NCBI GenBank assembly: GCA_946902985.2
Contig: OX336388.2
Coordinates: forward strand, 1,502,282,545 to 1,502,346,544
Source: Meconema thalassinum
Lineage: Eukaryota > Arthropoda > Insecta > Orthoptera > Tettigoniidae
Length of the DNA stretch: 64,000 nt
Reading direction: 5' to 3'
Below are positions 13,747 through 26,331 of the stretch, piece by piece. The translations under genes were made by a program, and so were the position numbers. The notes beneath the pieces are model-generated. The model had not been told where the DNA came from, made no database searches, and saw only the letters and a list, made by a program, of their open reading frames with translations. Each line of letters opens with the position of its first letter. Position 1 is the stretch's first letter.

Positions 13747-16550
13747 TTCTAACTGTTTTTTGGAATCGATATATCTCGGAAACGGTTGGTCGTATCGAAA
13801 AACGTTAAAGGTAAAGGTATAAGATCTCCGAAGTATGCAATTTTTTTTACTCAAAACGATTTTTTGAAATCTCTCACCGTTTTCTTTTTTTGGGGCCCTG
13901 AAAATGTCCTTTGTGTGTGACATTTTTGCGTTTAGCTAAGTACTGGTCGTAATTTTCAAGATATTAAGCTGATATTTGGTACGGTGAAAGAGTTAGTGAC
14001 TGTGACGAATCCTGTTGTTGGGCGTTAAAATCGGTGCAGGGCCGGATATTTTTGGGGGCCCTGAATTTCTAACTGTTTTTTGGAATCAATATACCTCGGA
14101 AACGGTTGTACGTATCGAAAAATGTTAAATATACAGGTGTAAGTTCTCCGCGGTATGCAACTTTTTTACTCAAAATGATTTTTAGATATCTCTCACCGTT
14201 TTCTATTTTTGGGGCCCTGAAAAAGTCCATTGTGCGTGACACTTTTGCGTTTAGCTAAGTACTGGTCGCAATATTCAAGATATTATGCTGAAATATGGTA
14301 CGGTGAAAGAGTTGGGGCCTGTGACGAACCCTATTGTTGGGCGTTAAAATCGGTGCAGGGCCGGACCTTTTTTTGGGGCCCTGAATTTCATCCTATTTTT
14401 TTGAATCGATATATCTCGGAAACGGTTGGTCGTATCGAAAAATGTTAAATGTATAGGTGTAAGACCTCCGCGGTATGCAACTTTTTTACTCAAAACGATT
14501 TTTTGATATCCCTCACCGTTTTCTTTTTTGGGGCCCTGAAAATGTCCTTTGTGCGTGGCATTTTTGCGTTTAGCTAAGTACTGATCGCAATTTTCAAGGT
14601 ATTAAGCTGAAATTTGGTACGATAAAAGAGTTAGTGGCTGTGACGAATCCTCTTATTGGGCGTTAAGATTGGTGCAGGGCCGGATCTTTTTTGGGGGCCC
14701 TGAATTTCTAACTGTTTTTGGAATCGATATATCTCGGAAACGGTTGGTCGTATCGAAAAATGTTAAATGTACAGGTGTAAGATCTCCGCGGTATGCAACG
14801 TTTTTACTCAAAACGATTTTTTGATATCTCTCACCGTTTCCTTTTTTTGGGGCCCTGAAAATGTCCATTGTGTGTGACATTTTTGCGTTTAGCAAAATAC
14901 TGATCGCAATTTCCAAGATATTCAGCTGACATTTGGTACGGTGAAAGAGTTAGTGACTGTGACGAATCCTGTTGTTGGGCGTTAAAATCGGTGCAGGTCC
15001 GGATCTTTTTTGGGGTCCCTGAATTTTTAACTGTTTTTTTGGATTCGATATATCTCGGAAACGATTGGTCTTATCGAAAAATGTTAAATGTACAGGTGTA
15101 AGATCTCCGCGGTATGCAACGTATTTACTCAAAACGATTTTTTGATATCTCTCACCGTTTTCATTTTTTGGGGCCCTGAAAATGTCCATTGTGCGTGACA
15201 TTTTTGCGTTTAGCTAAGTACTGGTCGCAATTTTCAAGATATTAAGCTGAAATTTGGTACGGTGAAAGAGTTAGTGACTGTGACAAATCCTCTTATTGGG
15301 CGTTAAGATCGGTGCAGGGCCGGATCTTTTTTGGGGGCCCTGAATTTCAAACTTTTCTTTGGAATCGATATATCTCGGAAACGGCTGACGTATCGAAAAA
15401 TGTTAAATGTATAGGTGTAAGATTTCCGCGGTATGCAACATTTTTACTCATAACGATTTTTTGATATCTCTCACCGTTTTCTTTTTTTGGGGGGCCCTGA
15501 AAATGTCCCCTGTGTGTGAAATTTTGCGTTTAGCTAAGTACTGATCGCAATTTCCAAGATATTAAGCTGAAATTTGGTACGGTGAAAGAGTTAGTGACTG
15601 TGACGAATCCTGTTGTTGGGCGTTAAAATCGGTGCAGGGCCGGATCTTTTTTGGGGGCCCTGAATTTCAAACTTTTTTTTGGAATCGATATATCTCGGAA
15701 ACGGTTGATCGTATCGAAAAATGTTAAAGGTATAGGTGTAAGATCTCCGCGGTATGCAACATTTTTACTCATAACGATTTTTTGATATCTCTCACCGTTT
15801 TCTTTTTTTGGGGCCCTGAAAATGTCCATTGTGTGTGAAATTTTTGCGTTTAGCTAAGTACTGATCACAATTTTCAAGATATTAAGCTGAAATTTGGTAC
15901 GGTGAAAGAGTTAGTGACTGTGACGATTCCTGTTGTTGGGCGTTAAGATCGGTGCAGGGCCGGATCTTTTTTGGGGGCCCTGAATTTCTAACTGTTTTTG
16001 GAATCGATATATCTCGGAAACGGTTGGTCATATCGAAAAATGTTAAAGGTATAGGTGTAAGATCTCCGCGGTATGCCACTTTTTTGTTCAAAACGATTTT
16101 TTGATATCTCTCATCGTTTTCTTTTTTTGGGGCCCTGAAAATGTCCATTGTGTGTGACATTTTTGCGTTTAGCTAAGTACTGATCGCAATTTCCAAGATA
16201 TTAAGCTGAAATTTGGTACGGTGAAAGTGTTTGTGACTGTGACGAATCCTGTTGTTGGGCGTTAAAATCGGTGCAGGTCCGGATCTTTTTGGGGGCCCTG
16301 AATTTTTAACTGTTTTTTTGGAATCGATATATCTCGGAAACGATTGGTCGTATCGAAAAATGTTAAATGTACAGGTGTAAGATCTCCGCGGTATGCAACG
16401 TTTTTACTCAAAACGATTTTTTGATATCTCTCACCGTTTTCATTTTTTGGGGCCCTGAAAATGTCCATTGTGCGTGACATTTTTGCGTTTAGCTAAGTAC
16501 TGGTCGCAATTTTCAAGATATTAAGCTGAAATTTGGTACGGTGAAAGAGT
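13747..16550 (+). repeat. Long-range duplicate of window positions 1-2804
   Basis: Diagnostic monomers at 484, 907, 1204, 1877 and 2136 recur at 14230, 14653, 14950, 15623 and 15882, all at an offset of 13,746 bp (43 monomer lengths). Only scattered substitutions separate the copies. Position 1 of the window aligns to 13747, so the duplication probably extends left of the window. Confidence 0.85.
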
Positions 16551-18060
16551 TAGTGACTGTGACAAATCCTCTTATTGGGCGTTAAGATCGGTGCAGGGCC
16601 GGATCTTTTTTGGGGGCCCTGAATTTCAAACTTTTTTTTGGAATTGATATATCTCGGAAACGGCTGACGTATCGAAAAATGTTAAATGTATAGGTGTAAG
16701 ATCTACGCGGTATGCAACTTTTTTACTCAAAACGATTTTTTGATATCTCTCACCGTTTTCTTTTTTTTTTTGGGCCCTGAAAATGTCCATTGTGTGTGAA
16801 ATTTTGCGTTTAGCTAAGTACTGATCGCAATTTCCAAGATATTAAGCTGAAATTTGGTACGGTGAAAGAGTTAGTGACTGTGACGAATCCTGTTGTTGGG
16901 CGTTAAAATCGGTGCAGGGCCGGATCTTTTTGGGGGGCCCTGATTTCAAACTTTTTTTTGGAATCGATATATCTCGGAAACGGTTGATCGTATCGAAAAA
17001 TGTTAAATGTATAGGTGTAAGATCTCCGCGGTATGCAACATTTTTACTCATAACGATTTTTTGATATCTCTCACCGTTTTCTTTTTTTGGGGCCCTGAAA
17101 ATGTCCATTGTGTGTGAAATTTTTGCGTTTAGCTAAGTACTGATCACAATTTTCAAGATATTAAGCTGAAATTTGGTACGGTGAAAGAGTTAGTGACTGT
17201 GACGAATCCTGTTGTTGGGCGTTAAAATCGGTGCAGGGCCGGATCTTTTTTGGTGGTCCAGAATTTCTAACTGTTTTTTGGAATCGATATATCTCGGAAA
17301 CGGTTGGTCGTATCGAATAATGATAAATGTACAGGTGTAAGATCTCCGCGGTATGCAACTTTTTTACTCAATGCGATTTTTTGATATCTCTCACCGTTTT
17401 CTTTTTCTTGGGGCCCTGAAAATGTCCATTGTGTGTGACATTTTTGCGTATAGCTAAGTACTGGTCGCAATTTTCAAGATATTAAGCTGATATTTGGTAC
17501 GGTGAAAGAGTTAGTGACTGTGACGAATCCTGTTGTTGGGCGTTAAAATCGGTGCAGGGCCGGATCTTTTTTGGTGGTCCAGAATTTCTAACTGTTTTTT
17601 TTTGGAATCGATATATCTCGGAAACGGTTGGTCGTATCGAATAATGATAAATGTACAGGTGTAAGATCTCCGCGGTATGCAACTTTTTTACTCCAAGCGA
17701 TTTTTTGATATCTCTCACCGTTTTCTTTTTCTTGGGGCCCTGAAAATGTCCATTGTGTGTGACATTTTTGCGTATAGCTAAGTACTGGTCGCCATTTTCA
17801 AGATATTAAGCTGAAATTTGGTACGGTGAAAGAGTTAGTGACTGTGACGAATCCTTTTATTGGGCGTTAAGATCGGTGCAGGGCCGGATCTTTTCTGGGG
17901 GCCCTGAATTTCAAACTTTTTTTGGAATCGATATATCTCGGAAACTGTTGGTCGTATCCAAAAACGTTAAATGTACAGGTGTAAGATCTCCGCGGTATGC
18001 AACTTTTTACTCAAAACGATTTTTTGATATCACCCACCGTTTTCGTTTTTGGGGGCCCTG

Positions 18061-19015
18061 AAAATGTCCATTGTGCGTGTAATTTTTGGGTTTAGCGAAG
18101 TACAGGTCGCAAATTTCAAGATATCGAGCTGAAATTTTGACCTGTGAAAGAGTTGGACCCTGAGAGGAAGTCTGTGTTCGGGCGTTAAAAAAGGTGCAGG
18201 GCCGGATCTTATTGGGGGCCCTGAATTTCAAACTTTTTTTTGGAATCGATATATCTCGGAAACTGTTGGTCGTATCGAAAAACGTTAAATGTACAGGTGT
18301 AAAATCTCCGCGGGGTGCAACTTTTGTACTCAAAACGATTTTTTGATATCTCTCACCGTTTTCGTTTTTGGGGCCCTGAAAATGTCCATTGTGCGTGAAA
18401 TTTTTGGGTATAGCGAAGTACAGGTCGCAAATTTCAAGATATCGAGCTGAAATTTTGACCTGTGAAAGAGTTGGACCCTGTGAGGAAGTCTGTTGTCGGG
18501 CGTTAAAAAAGGTGCAGGGCCGGATCGTTTTGGGGGGCCTGAATTTCAAACTTTTTTTGGAATCGATATATCTCGGAAACTGTTGGTCGTATCGAAAAAC
18601 GTTAAATGTACAGGTGTAAGATCTCCGCGGTATGCAACTTTTTACTCCAAACGATTTTTTGATATCTGCCACCGTTTTCGTTTTTGGGGGCCCTGAAAAT
18701 GTCCATTGTGCGTGAAATGTTTGGGTTTAGCGAAGTACAGGTCGCAAAATTCAAGATATCGAGCTGAAATTTTGACCTGTGAAAGAGTTGGACCCTGTGA
18801 GGAAGTCTGTTGTCGGGCGTTAAAAAAGGTGCAGGGCCGGATCGTTTTGGGGGGCCTGAATTTCAAACTTTTTTTGGAATCGATATATCTCGGAAACTGT
18901 TGGTCGTATCGAAAAGCGTTAAATGTACAGGTGTAAGATCTCCGCGGTATGCAACTTTTTTACTCATAACGATTTTTTGATATCTCTCTCCGTTTTCTTA
19001 TTTTGGGGCCCTGAA
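18061..19015 (+). repeat. A2 monomers ending at head 1
   Basis: Three successive monomers with the A2-type A half. The last B half ends in CTTATTTTGGGGCCCTGAA and is joined directly to the head sequence GGTGTTATTAAATG. The same junction occurs at 36062 and, with GATGTTATT, at 60181. Two stacked A2 monomers create the longest open frame of the array (18007-18672, minus strand, 221 residues), which is not conserved elsewhere. Confidence 0.8.
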
Positions 19016-19420
19016 GGTGTTATTAAATGTTTTTGGTTTTTGAAAAAAATGGGGCCCAAATGTATATAATAATTGGTAAAAATTTAAATGATGGTCTAAT
19101 TGAATTCTACGGAAAATTATCTATTATAAAAAAATTTTAACCTTTTCAATAAGTTGAATTATGTATTTACAGCAGTAAGATATTTTCCACTTCCGAGGAC
19201 GTCCGGCTTTCATAACCATGTGATGGTGTCAGCATTGCCTAGAATAGCATTTTATAATTTTCCTGCATTTCTTCGCAATCGGTTCGAAGGTTCGAAATGC
19301 ATTTCCGCAGGCCTTGCCGCCAACGAAGTTGTTGTTTGAGATCATTACCCCTCTTGCTCGCCGCTATCTTGCCGCACCTTCTCATCCAAAGCAGATCGTG
19401 CTGCGTGGACTCCTACTTGT

Positions 19421-19779
<359 letters not shown>

Positions 19780-20281
19780 AACCCCTTATGATGTTTGGAT
19801 ATCTCTCACCGTTTTCATTTTTGGGGCCCTGAATGTCTTCCTTTTCTTTCGAACCGTTATATCTGGGAAACGGTTGGCCGTATCTAACAAAGTTAAATCT
19901 GCAGGTGTATGATCTCAGTGATTAGCAACTTTTTCAACCCTTATGATTTTTTGATATATCTCACCGTTTTCATTTTCTGGGGCACTGAATTTCTTCCTTT
20001 TTTTCGATCCGTTATATTTGAGAAACGGTTGGTCGTATCGAAAAAAGTTAAATCTACAGATATAGGATCTCAGTGATTAGCTACTTTTTTTAACTTTTAT
20101 GATTTTTTGTTATCTCTCACCATTTTCTTTTATTGGGGCCGTGAATTTCATTCTTCTTTTCGAATCGTTATATGTCGGAAACCGTCGATCCTATCGAAAA
20201 AAGTTAAATATACTGGTGTATGATCTCAGTGATTAGCAACATTTTTACCACTTATCATATTTTTATATCTCTCTACGTTTT
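19780..20281 (+). repeat. B' half-monomer run 1
   Basis: A truncated B fragment (ACCCCTTATGATG onward) and three B-like half-monomers, with equivalent points at 19851, 20006 and 20162 (period 155-156 bp). They differ consistently from array B halves: GTTATATCTGGGAAACGG for GATATATCTCGGAAACGG, and CTCAGTGATTAGCAAC for CTCCGCGGTATGCAAC. They end at the next head. Similar runs precede heads 3, 4, 7 and 10. Confidence 0.85.
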
Positions 20282-20826
20282 GATGTTATTAAATGTTTTT
20301 GGTCTTTGAAAAAAAAAAGGGGGCACAAATGAATATAATAATTGGTAAAAATTCAACTGTTGGTCTAATTGAATTATACGGTAAATTACCTATAATAATC
20401 CGTTTTAACCCTTTCAATAAGTTGAATCATGTATTTACAGCAGTAAAATATTTTCCATTTCCCAGGACGACCGGCTTTCATAACCATGTGATGGTGTCAG
20501 CATTGCCTAGAATAACATTTTATAATTTTCCTACATTTCCTCGCAATCGGGTCGAATGTCCGAAATGCAAATCCGCAGACCTTGCCGGAACGAAGTTGTT
20601 GAGTGAGATTATTACCCATCTTGCTCGCCGCAATATTGCGCGACGGTCTAATCAAAAGCAGGTCATGCTGCGTGGACTCCTACTTGTTATGAAAGCCGGA
20701 TCTAAAGATCCTATAGGCTTTCATATAGCCGTGGTAGGATTTTTCGAGATCTCAGAAACTAAGCGTCGCCCACGGTTCAAACCTATACCAATCGAATCAG
20801 AGTCGAAAAAAAAAAATTCAAAAAAA
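20282..20826 (+). mobile_element. Head block 2
   Basis: Full-length head with all landmarks. A perfect 14 bp inverted pair, CCGGCTTTCATAAC (20471-20484) and GTTATGAAAGCCGG (20686-20699), bounds a 229 bp segment. A second hairpin (20688-20725) shares the right-hand arm. The box B match GGTTCAAACCT is at 20774-20784, and CCGTGG/CCACGG at 20729-20734 and 20770-20775. Head 2 and head 7 share variants (CGCAATNTTGCGCGAC, GTCATGCTGC) not seen in the other heads, so heads fall into subfamilies. Confidence 0.75.
20688..20725 (+). other. Two-tier hairpin in head 2
   Basis: Outer stem TATGAAAGCC with GGCTTTCATA, inner stem GGATCT-AA-AGATCC, and an unpaired TATA bulge on the right side. The same form occurs in heads 4 (33106-33143), 5 (36467-36504, with TACA in the bulge) and 6 (47186-47223), and with a shortened outer stem in head 3 (26738-26769). 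Confidence 0.85.
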
Positions 20827-20876
20827 GTCTGTCTGTATGTATGTATGTATGTATGTATGTATGTATGTATGTATGT
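20827..20876 (+). repeat. (TCTG)n(TATG)n microsatellite after head 2
   Basis: Two TCTG units then about ten TATG units, joined directly to GCGTGACGTTTTTGCG. It has no TACG interruption, unlike the tract after head 1. Confidence 0.97.
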
Positions 20877-23800
20877 GCGTGACGTTTTTGCGTTTAGCAA
20901 AGTACAGGTCGCAATTTTCAAGATATCGAGCTGAAATTTGGTACGGTGAAAGAGTTTGGGCCTGTGACGAACCCTATTGTTGGGCGTTAAAATCGGTCCA
21001 GGGCCGGACCTTCTTTTGGGGCCCTGAATTTCATCCTATTTTTTTGAATCGATATATCTCGGAAACGGCTGGTCGTATCGATAAATGTTAAATCTACGGG
21101 TGTAAGATCTCGGCGGTATGCAACGTTTTTATTCCTAATGATTTTTTGATATCTCTCACCGTTTTCTTTTTTTGGGGCCCTGAAAATGTCCATTGTGCGT
21201 GACATATTTGGGTTTAGCGAAGTACAGGTCGCAATTTTCAAGATATCGAGCTGAAATTTGGTACGGTGAAAGAGTTAGTGACAGTGACGAACTCTTTTGT
21301 TGGGCGTTAAAACCGGTGCAGGGACGGATCTTTTTTGGGGGCCCTGAATTTCTAACTGTTTTTTGGAATCGATATATCTCGGAAACGGTTGGTCGTATCG
21401 AAAAATGTTAAATGTACAGGTGTAAGATCTCCGCGGTATGCAACTTTTTTACTCAAAACGATTTTTAGATATCTCTCACCGTTTTCTTTTTTTGGGGCCC
21501 TGAAAATGTCCATTGTGCGTGACATTTTTGCGTTTAGCTATGTACTGGTCGCAATTTTCAAGATATTAAGCTGACATTTGGTACAGTGAAAGAGTTAGTG
21601 ACTGTGACGAATCCTGTTGTTGGGCGTTAGAATCTGTGCGGGGTCGGATCTTTTTTGGGGGCCCTGAATTTCAAACTTTTTTTTTGAATCGATATATCTC
21701 GGAAACGGTTGATCGTATCGAAAAATGTTAAAGGTATAGGTGTAAGATCTCCGCGGTATGCAACTTTTTTACTCGGAACGATTTTTTGATATCTCTCACC
21801 GTTTTCTTTTTTTGGGGCCCTGAAAATGTCCATTGTATGTGACATTTTTGCGTTTAGTTAGGTACTGGTCGCAATTTTCAAGATATTAAGCTGAAATTTG
21901 GTACGGTGAAAGAGTTAGTGACTATGACGAATCCGTCTGTTGGGCGTTAAAATCGGTGCAGGGCCGGATCTTTTTTGGGGGCCCTGAATTTCTAACTGTT
22001 TTTTGGAATCGATATATCTCGGAAACGGTTGGTCGTATCGAAAAATGTTAAAGGCACAGGTGTAAGATCATCGCGGTATGCAACTTTTTTACTCAATACA
22101 ATTTTTTGATATCTCTCACCGTTTTCTTTTTTTGGGGCCCTGAAAATGTCCATTCTGCGTGACATTTTTGCGTTTAGCTAGGTACTGGTCGCAATTTTCA
22201 AGATATTAAGCTGACATTTGGTACGGTGAAAGAGTTAGTGAATGTGACGAATCCTATTGTTGGGCGTTGAGATCGGTGCAGGGCCGAATCTTTTTTGGGG
22301 GCCCTGAATTTCATTTTTTTGAATCGATATATCTCGGAAACGGTTGGTCGCATCGAAAAATGTTAAATGTACAGGTGTAAGATCTCCGCGGTATGCAACG
22401 TTTTTACTCCAAACGATTTTTTGATATCTCGCACCGTTTTCTTTTTTTGGGGCCCTGAAAATGTCCATTGTGCGTGACATTTTTGCGTTTAGCTAAGTAC
22501 TGGTCGCAATTTTCAAGATATTAAGCTGAAATTCGGTACGGTGAAAGAGTTAGTGACTGTGACGATTCCTATTGTTGGGCGTTAAAATCGGTGCAGGGCC
22601 GGATATTTTTGGGGGGCCCTCAAATTCTAACTGTTTTTTGGAATCGATATATCTCAGAAACGGTTGGTCGTATCGAAAAATGTTAAAAAGTATAGGTGTA
22701 AGATCTCCGCGGTATGCAACTTTTTTACTCTGAACGATTTTTTGATATCTCTCACCGTTTTCTTTTTTTGGGGCCCTGAATATGTCCATTGTGCGTGACA
22801 TTTTTGCGTTTAGCTAAGTACTGGTCGCAATTTTTAGGATTGTAGGCTGAAATTTGGTACGATGAAAGACTTAGTGACTGTGACGAATCCTATTTCTGGG
22901 CGTTAAAATCGGTGCAGGGCCGGATCTTTTTTGGGGGCCCTGAATTTCTAACTTTTTTTGGAATCGATATATCTCGGAAACGGTTGGTCGTTTCGAAAAA
23001 TGTTAAAGGAACAGGTGTAAGATCTCCGCGGAATGCAACTTTTTTACTCGATACAATTTTTTGATATCTCTCACCGTTTTATTTTTTCGGGGCCCTGAAA
23101 ATATCCATTGTGCGTGACATTTTTGCGTTTAGCTAAGTACTGGTCGCAATTTTCAAGATATTAAGCTGAAATTTGGTACGGTGAAAGATTTAGTGACTGT
23201 GACGAATCCTATTGTTGGGCGTTAGAATCGGTGCAGGGTCGGATCTTTTTTGGGGACCCTGATTTTTTTTTTTTTGAATCGATATATCTCGGAAACGGTT
23301 GATCGTATCGAAAAATGTTAAAGGTATAGGTGTAAGATCTCCGCGGTATGCAACTTTTTTACTCGGAACGATTTTTTCATATCTCTTACCGTTTTCTTTT
23401 TTTGGGGCCCTGAAAATGTCTATTGTATGTGACATTTTTGCGTTTAGTTAGGTACTGGTCGCAATTTTCAAGATATTATGCTGAAATTTGGTACGGTGAA
23501 AGAGTTAATGACTATGACGAATCCTGTTGTTGGGCGTTAAAATCGCTGCAGGGCCGGATCTTTTTTGGGGGCCCTGAATTTCTAACTGTTTTTTGGAATC
23601 GATATATCTCGGAAACGGTTGGTCGTATCGAAAAATGTTAAATGCACAGGCGTAAGACCTCCGCAGTATGCAACGTTTTTAGTCAATAGAATTTTTTGAT
23701 ATCTCTCACCGTTTTCTTTTTTTGGGGCCCTTAAAATATCCATTCTGCGTGACATTTTTGCGTTTAGCTAGGTACTGGTCGCAATTTTCAAGATATTAAG

Positions 23801-25830
23801 CTGAAATTTGGTACGGTGAAAGAGTTAGTGAATGTGACGAATCCTGTTGTTGGGCGTTGAGATCGGTGCAGGGCCGGATCTTTTTTGGGGGATATGAATT
23901 TCATTTTTTTTTTGAATCGATATATCTCGGAAACGGTTGGTCGCATCGAAAAATGTTAAATGTACAGGTGTAAGATCTCCGCGGTATGCAACTTTTTTAC
24001 TCTAAACGATTTTTTGATATCTCTCACCGCTTTCTTTTTTGGGGGCCCTGAAAATGTCCATTGTGCGTGACATTTTTGCGTTTAGCCAAGTACTGGTCGC
24101 AATTTTCAAGATATTAAGCTGAAATTCGGTACGGTGAAAGAGTTAGTGACTGTGACGATTCCTATTGTTGGGCATTAAAATCGGTGCAGGGCCGGATATT
24201 TTTGGGGGGCCCTGAATTTCTAACTGTTTCTTGGAATTGATATATCTCAGAAACGGTTGGTCGTATCAAAAAATGTTAAAGGTATAGGTGTAAGATCTCC
24301 GCGGTATGCAACTTTTTTACTCAAAACGATTTTTTGATATCTCTCACAGTTTTCTTTTTTTGGGGCCCAGAAAATGTCCATTGGGTGTGACATTTTTGCG
24401 TTTAGCTTAGTACTGATCGCCATTTTCAAGATATTAAGCTGAAATTTGGTACGGTGAAAGAGTAAGCGACTGTGATGAATCCTGATGTTGGGCGTTAAAG
24501 TCGCTGCAGGGCCGGATCTTTTTTGGGGGCCCTGAATTTCAAACTTATTTTTGGAATCGATATATCTCGGAAACGGTTGGTCGTATCGAAAAACGTTAAA
24601 GGTACAGGTGTAAGATCTCCGCGGTATGCAACTTTTTTACTCATAATGATTTTTTGATATCTCTCACCCTTTTCCATTTTGGGGCCCTGAAGATGTCCAG
24701 TGTGCGTGCCATATTTGGGTATAGCGAAGTATAGGTCGCAATTTTCAAGATATCGAACTGAAATTTGGTGCGGTGAAAGAGTTAGACCCTGTGAGGAAAC
24801 CAATAGTCGGGCGTTAAAGACAGTAAAGGGCCGAATCTTTTTGGGGGGCCCTGAAATTCAAACATTTTTTTGAATCGATATATCTCGGAAACGGTTGGTC
24901 GTATCGAAAAACGTTAAATCTACAGGTGTAAGATCTCCGCGGTATGCAACTTTTTTACTCAAAACGATTTTTTGATATCTCTCACCGTTTTACTTTTTTG
25001 GGGGCTTTGAAAATGTCCATTGTGCGTGACATTTTTGCGTTTAGCTAAGTACTGGTCGCAATTTTCAAGATATTAAGCTGAAATTTGGTACGGTGAAAGA
25101 GTTAGTGACTGTGACGAATCCTATTGTTGTGCGTTAAAATCGGTGCAGGGCCGGATCTTTTTTGTGGGGCCCTGAATTTCAAACTTTTTTTTGGAATAGA
25201 TATATTTCGGAAACGGTTGATCGTATCGAAAAATGTTAAAGGTATAGGTGTAAGATCTCCGCGGTATGCAACTTTTTTACTCAAACGATTTTTTCATATC
25301 TCTCACCGTTTTCTTTTTTTGGGGCCCTGAATTTGTGCGTATGTGCGTGACGTTTTTGGGTTTAGCAAAGTACAGGTCGCAATTTTCAAGATATCAAGCT
25401 GTAATTTGGAGCGGTAAAAGACCTAGAGCCTATGAGGAACCCTATTTTTCGGCGTTAACATCGGTGCAGGGCTGTATCTTTTTTCGGGGCCCTGAATTTG
25501 AAGCTCTTTTGGAATCGATATATCTCGGAGACGGTTGGTCATATCGAAAAAAGTTAAATACACAAGTGTTAAATCTCCGCGGTATGCAACGATCTTACCC
25601 ATAACGATTTTTTGATATCTCTCAGCGTTGTCTTTCTTGGGGGCCCTGAAAATGTACGTATGTGCGTGACTTTTTTACGTTTAGCAAACTAGAGGTCGGA
25701 ATTTTCAAGATATCGAGCTGAAATGTGTCACGGGGAAAGAAATTGGGCCTGTCAGGAACTCTCTTCTCGGGCGTTAAAATTGGTGCATGGCCGGACCATT
25801 CTTTGGGGCCCTGAATTTCATCCTTTTTTT
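20877..25830 (+). repeat. A/B monomer array after head 2 (about 15 copies)
   Basis: Monomers here have a distinct variant mix, such as TTTAGTTAGGTACTGG, CTCGGAACG and GTGAATGTGACG. The distal end moves through an A2-like half (24700-24830), a half starting GAATTTGTGCGTATGTGCGTGACG (25328), and a diverged half with AAACTAGAGGTCGG (25686). The whole stretch recurs at 26928-32199. Confidence 0.93.
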
Positions 25831-26331
25831 TTACCCCTGATGATGTTTTGATATCTCTCACCGTTTTCCTTTGCTGGAGCCCCGAATGTCATCCTATTCT
25901 TCGATTGTTATATCTGGGAAACGGTTGGCCGTATCTAACAAAGTTAAATTTACAGGTGTAAGATCTCAGTGGTTAGCAACTTTTTCAACCCTTAAGATTT
26001 TTTGATATCTCTCACCGATTTGATTTTCTGCGGCCCTGAATTTCATCCTCCTTTTCGAACCGTTATATTTGGGAAACGGTTGAACGTATCGAACAAAGTA
26101 AAATCTACAAATTTAGGACCTCAGTGATTAGCAACTTTTTTAACTCATATGATTTTTTGATATCTCTCACCATTTTCCTTTTTTGGGGCCGTGAATTACA
26201 TTCTTTCTTTCGAATCGTTATATCTCGGGAAGCGTCGATCCTATCGAAAAAAGTTAAATCTACAGGTGTAAGATCTCTGTGATTTGCAACTTTTCTACCC
26301 CTTATGATATTTTGATATCTCTCACCGTTTT
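25831..26331 (+). repeat. B' half-monomer run 2
   Basis: A truncated fragment plus three B' copies carrying GTTATAT, CTCAGTGATTAGCAAC or close variants, ending at head 3 with CTCACCGTTTT-GATGTTATT. Nearly identical to 32200-32698 and close to 62481-62980. Confidence 0.85.

Larger units (their letters stand above)
1..19015 (+). repeat. 320 bp A/B monomer array (about 59 copies), headless
   Basis: Uninterrupted head-to-tail array. Each monomer has an A half (landmarks GCGTTTAGCTAAGTACTGG, GAAATTTGGTACGGTG, GGTGCAGGGCCGGATC) and a B half (landmarks CGATATATCTCGGAAACGG, AGATCTCCGCGGTATGCAAC, GATATCTCTCACCGTTTTC). Both halves end in a T-tract and GGGGCCCTGAA. Stops and length changes occur in every monomer, so the open frames here (up to 221 residues at 18007-18672, minus strand) are not genes. 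Neighbouring monomers are less alike than monomers 4, 8 or 43 units apart, which is a higher-order repeat pattern. The array runs off the left edge and ends at head 1. Confidence 0.97.
20293..20934 (+). other. Longest open frame across a head (213 codons), not called as a gene
   Basis: This frame crosses the whole of head 2, the microsatellite and the start of the first A half. Its first ~106 codons stay open in heads 3, 5, 6 and 8, but the frame is broken in heads 1, 7, 9 and 10 by stops, indels or an insertion. A CPKC pair (about residue 90) is only CNRVEGPKC-like or absent in other heads. I recognise no domain, signal peptide or membrane segment, and the C-terminal third is microsatellite translation. 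It may be a fossil of a coding region or simply chance in AT-moderate DNA. Confidence 0.25.

Noticed and set aside
18007..18672. 221-residue minus-strand open frame
   Set aside because: It spans two A2 monomers in different frames and is interrupted in the equivalent monomers at 4577, 11611 and 35370. No domain is visible.
1..19015. CRISPR-like regular repeats
   Set aside because: There is no repeat/spacer division: whole 320 bp monomers repeat, with no unique spacers and no cas genes, in DNA with eukaryotic retroposon features.
20560..20585. Zinc-knuckle CPKC motif in the head frame
   Set aside because: Only the head 2-type copies have both Cys. No second Cys/His pair lies at a proper distance.
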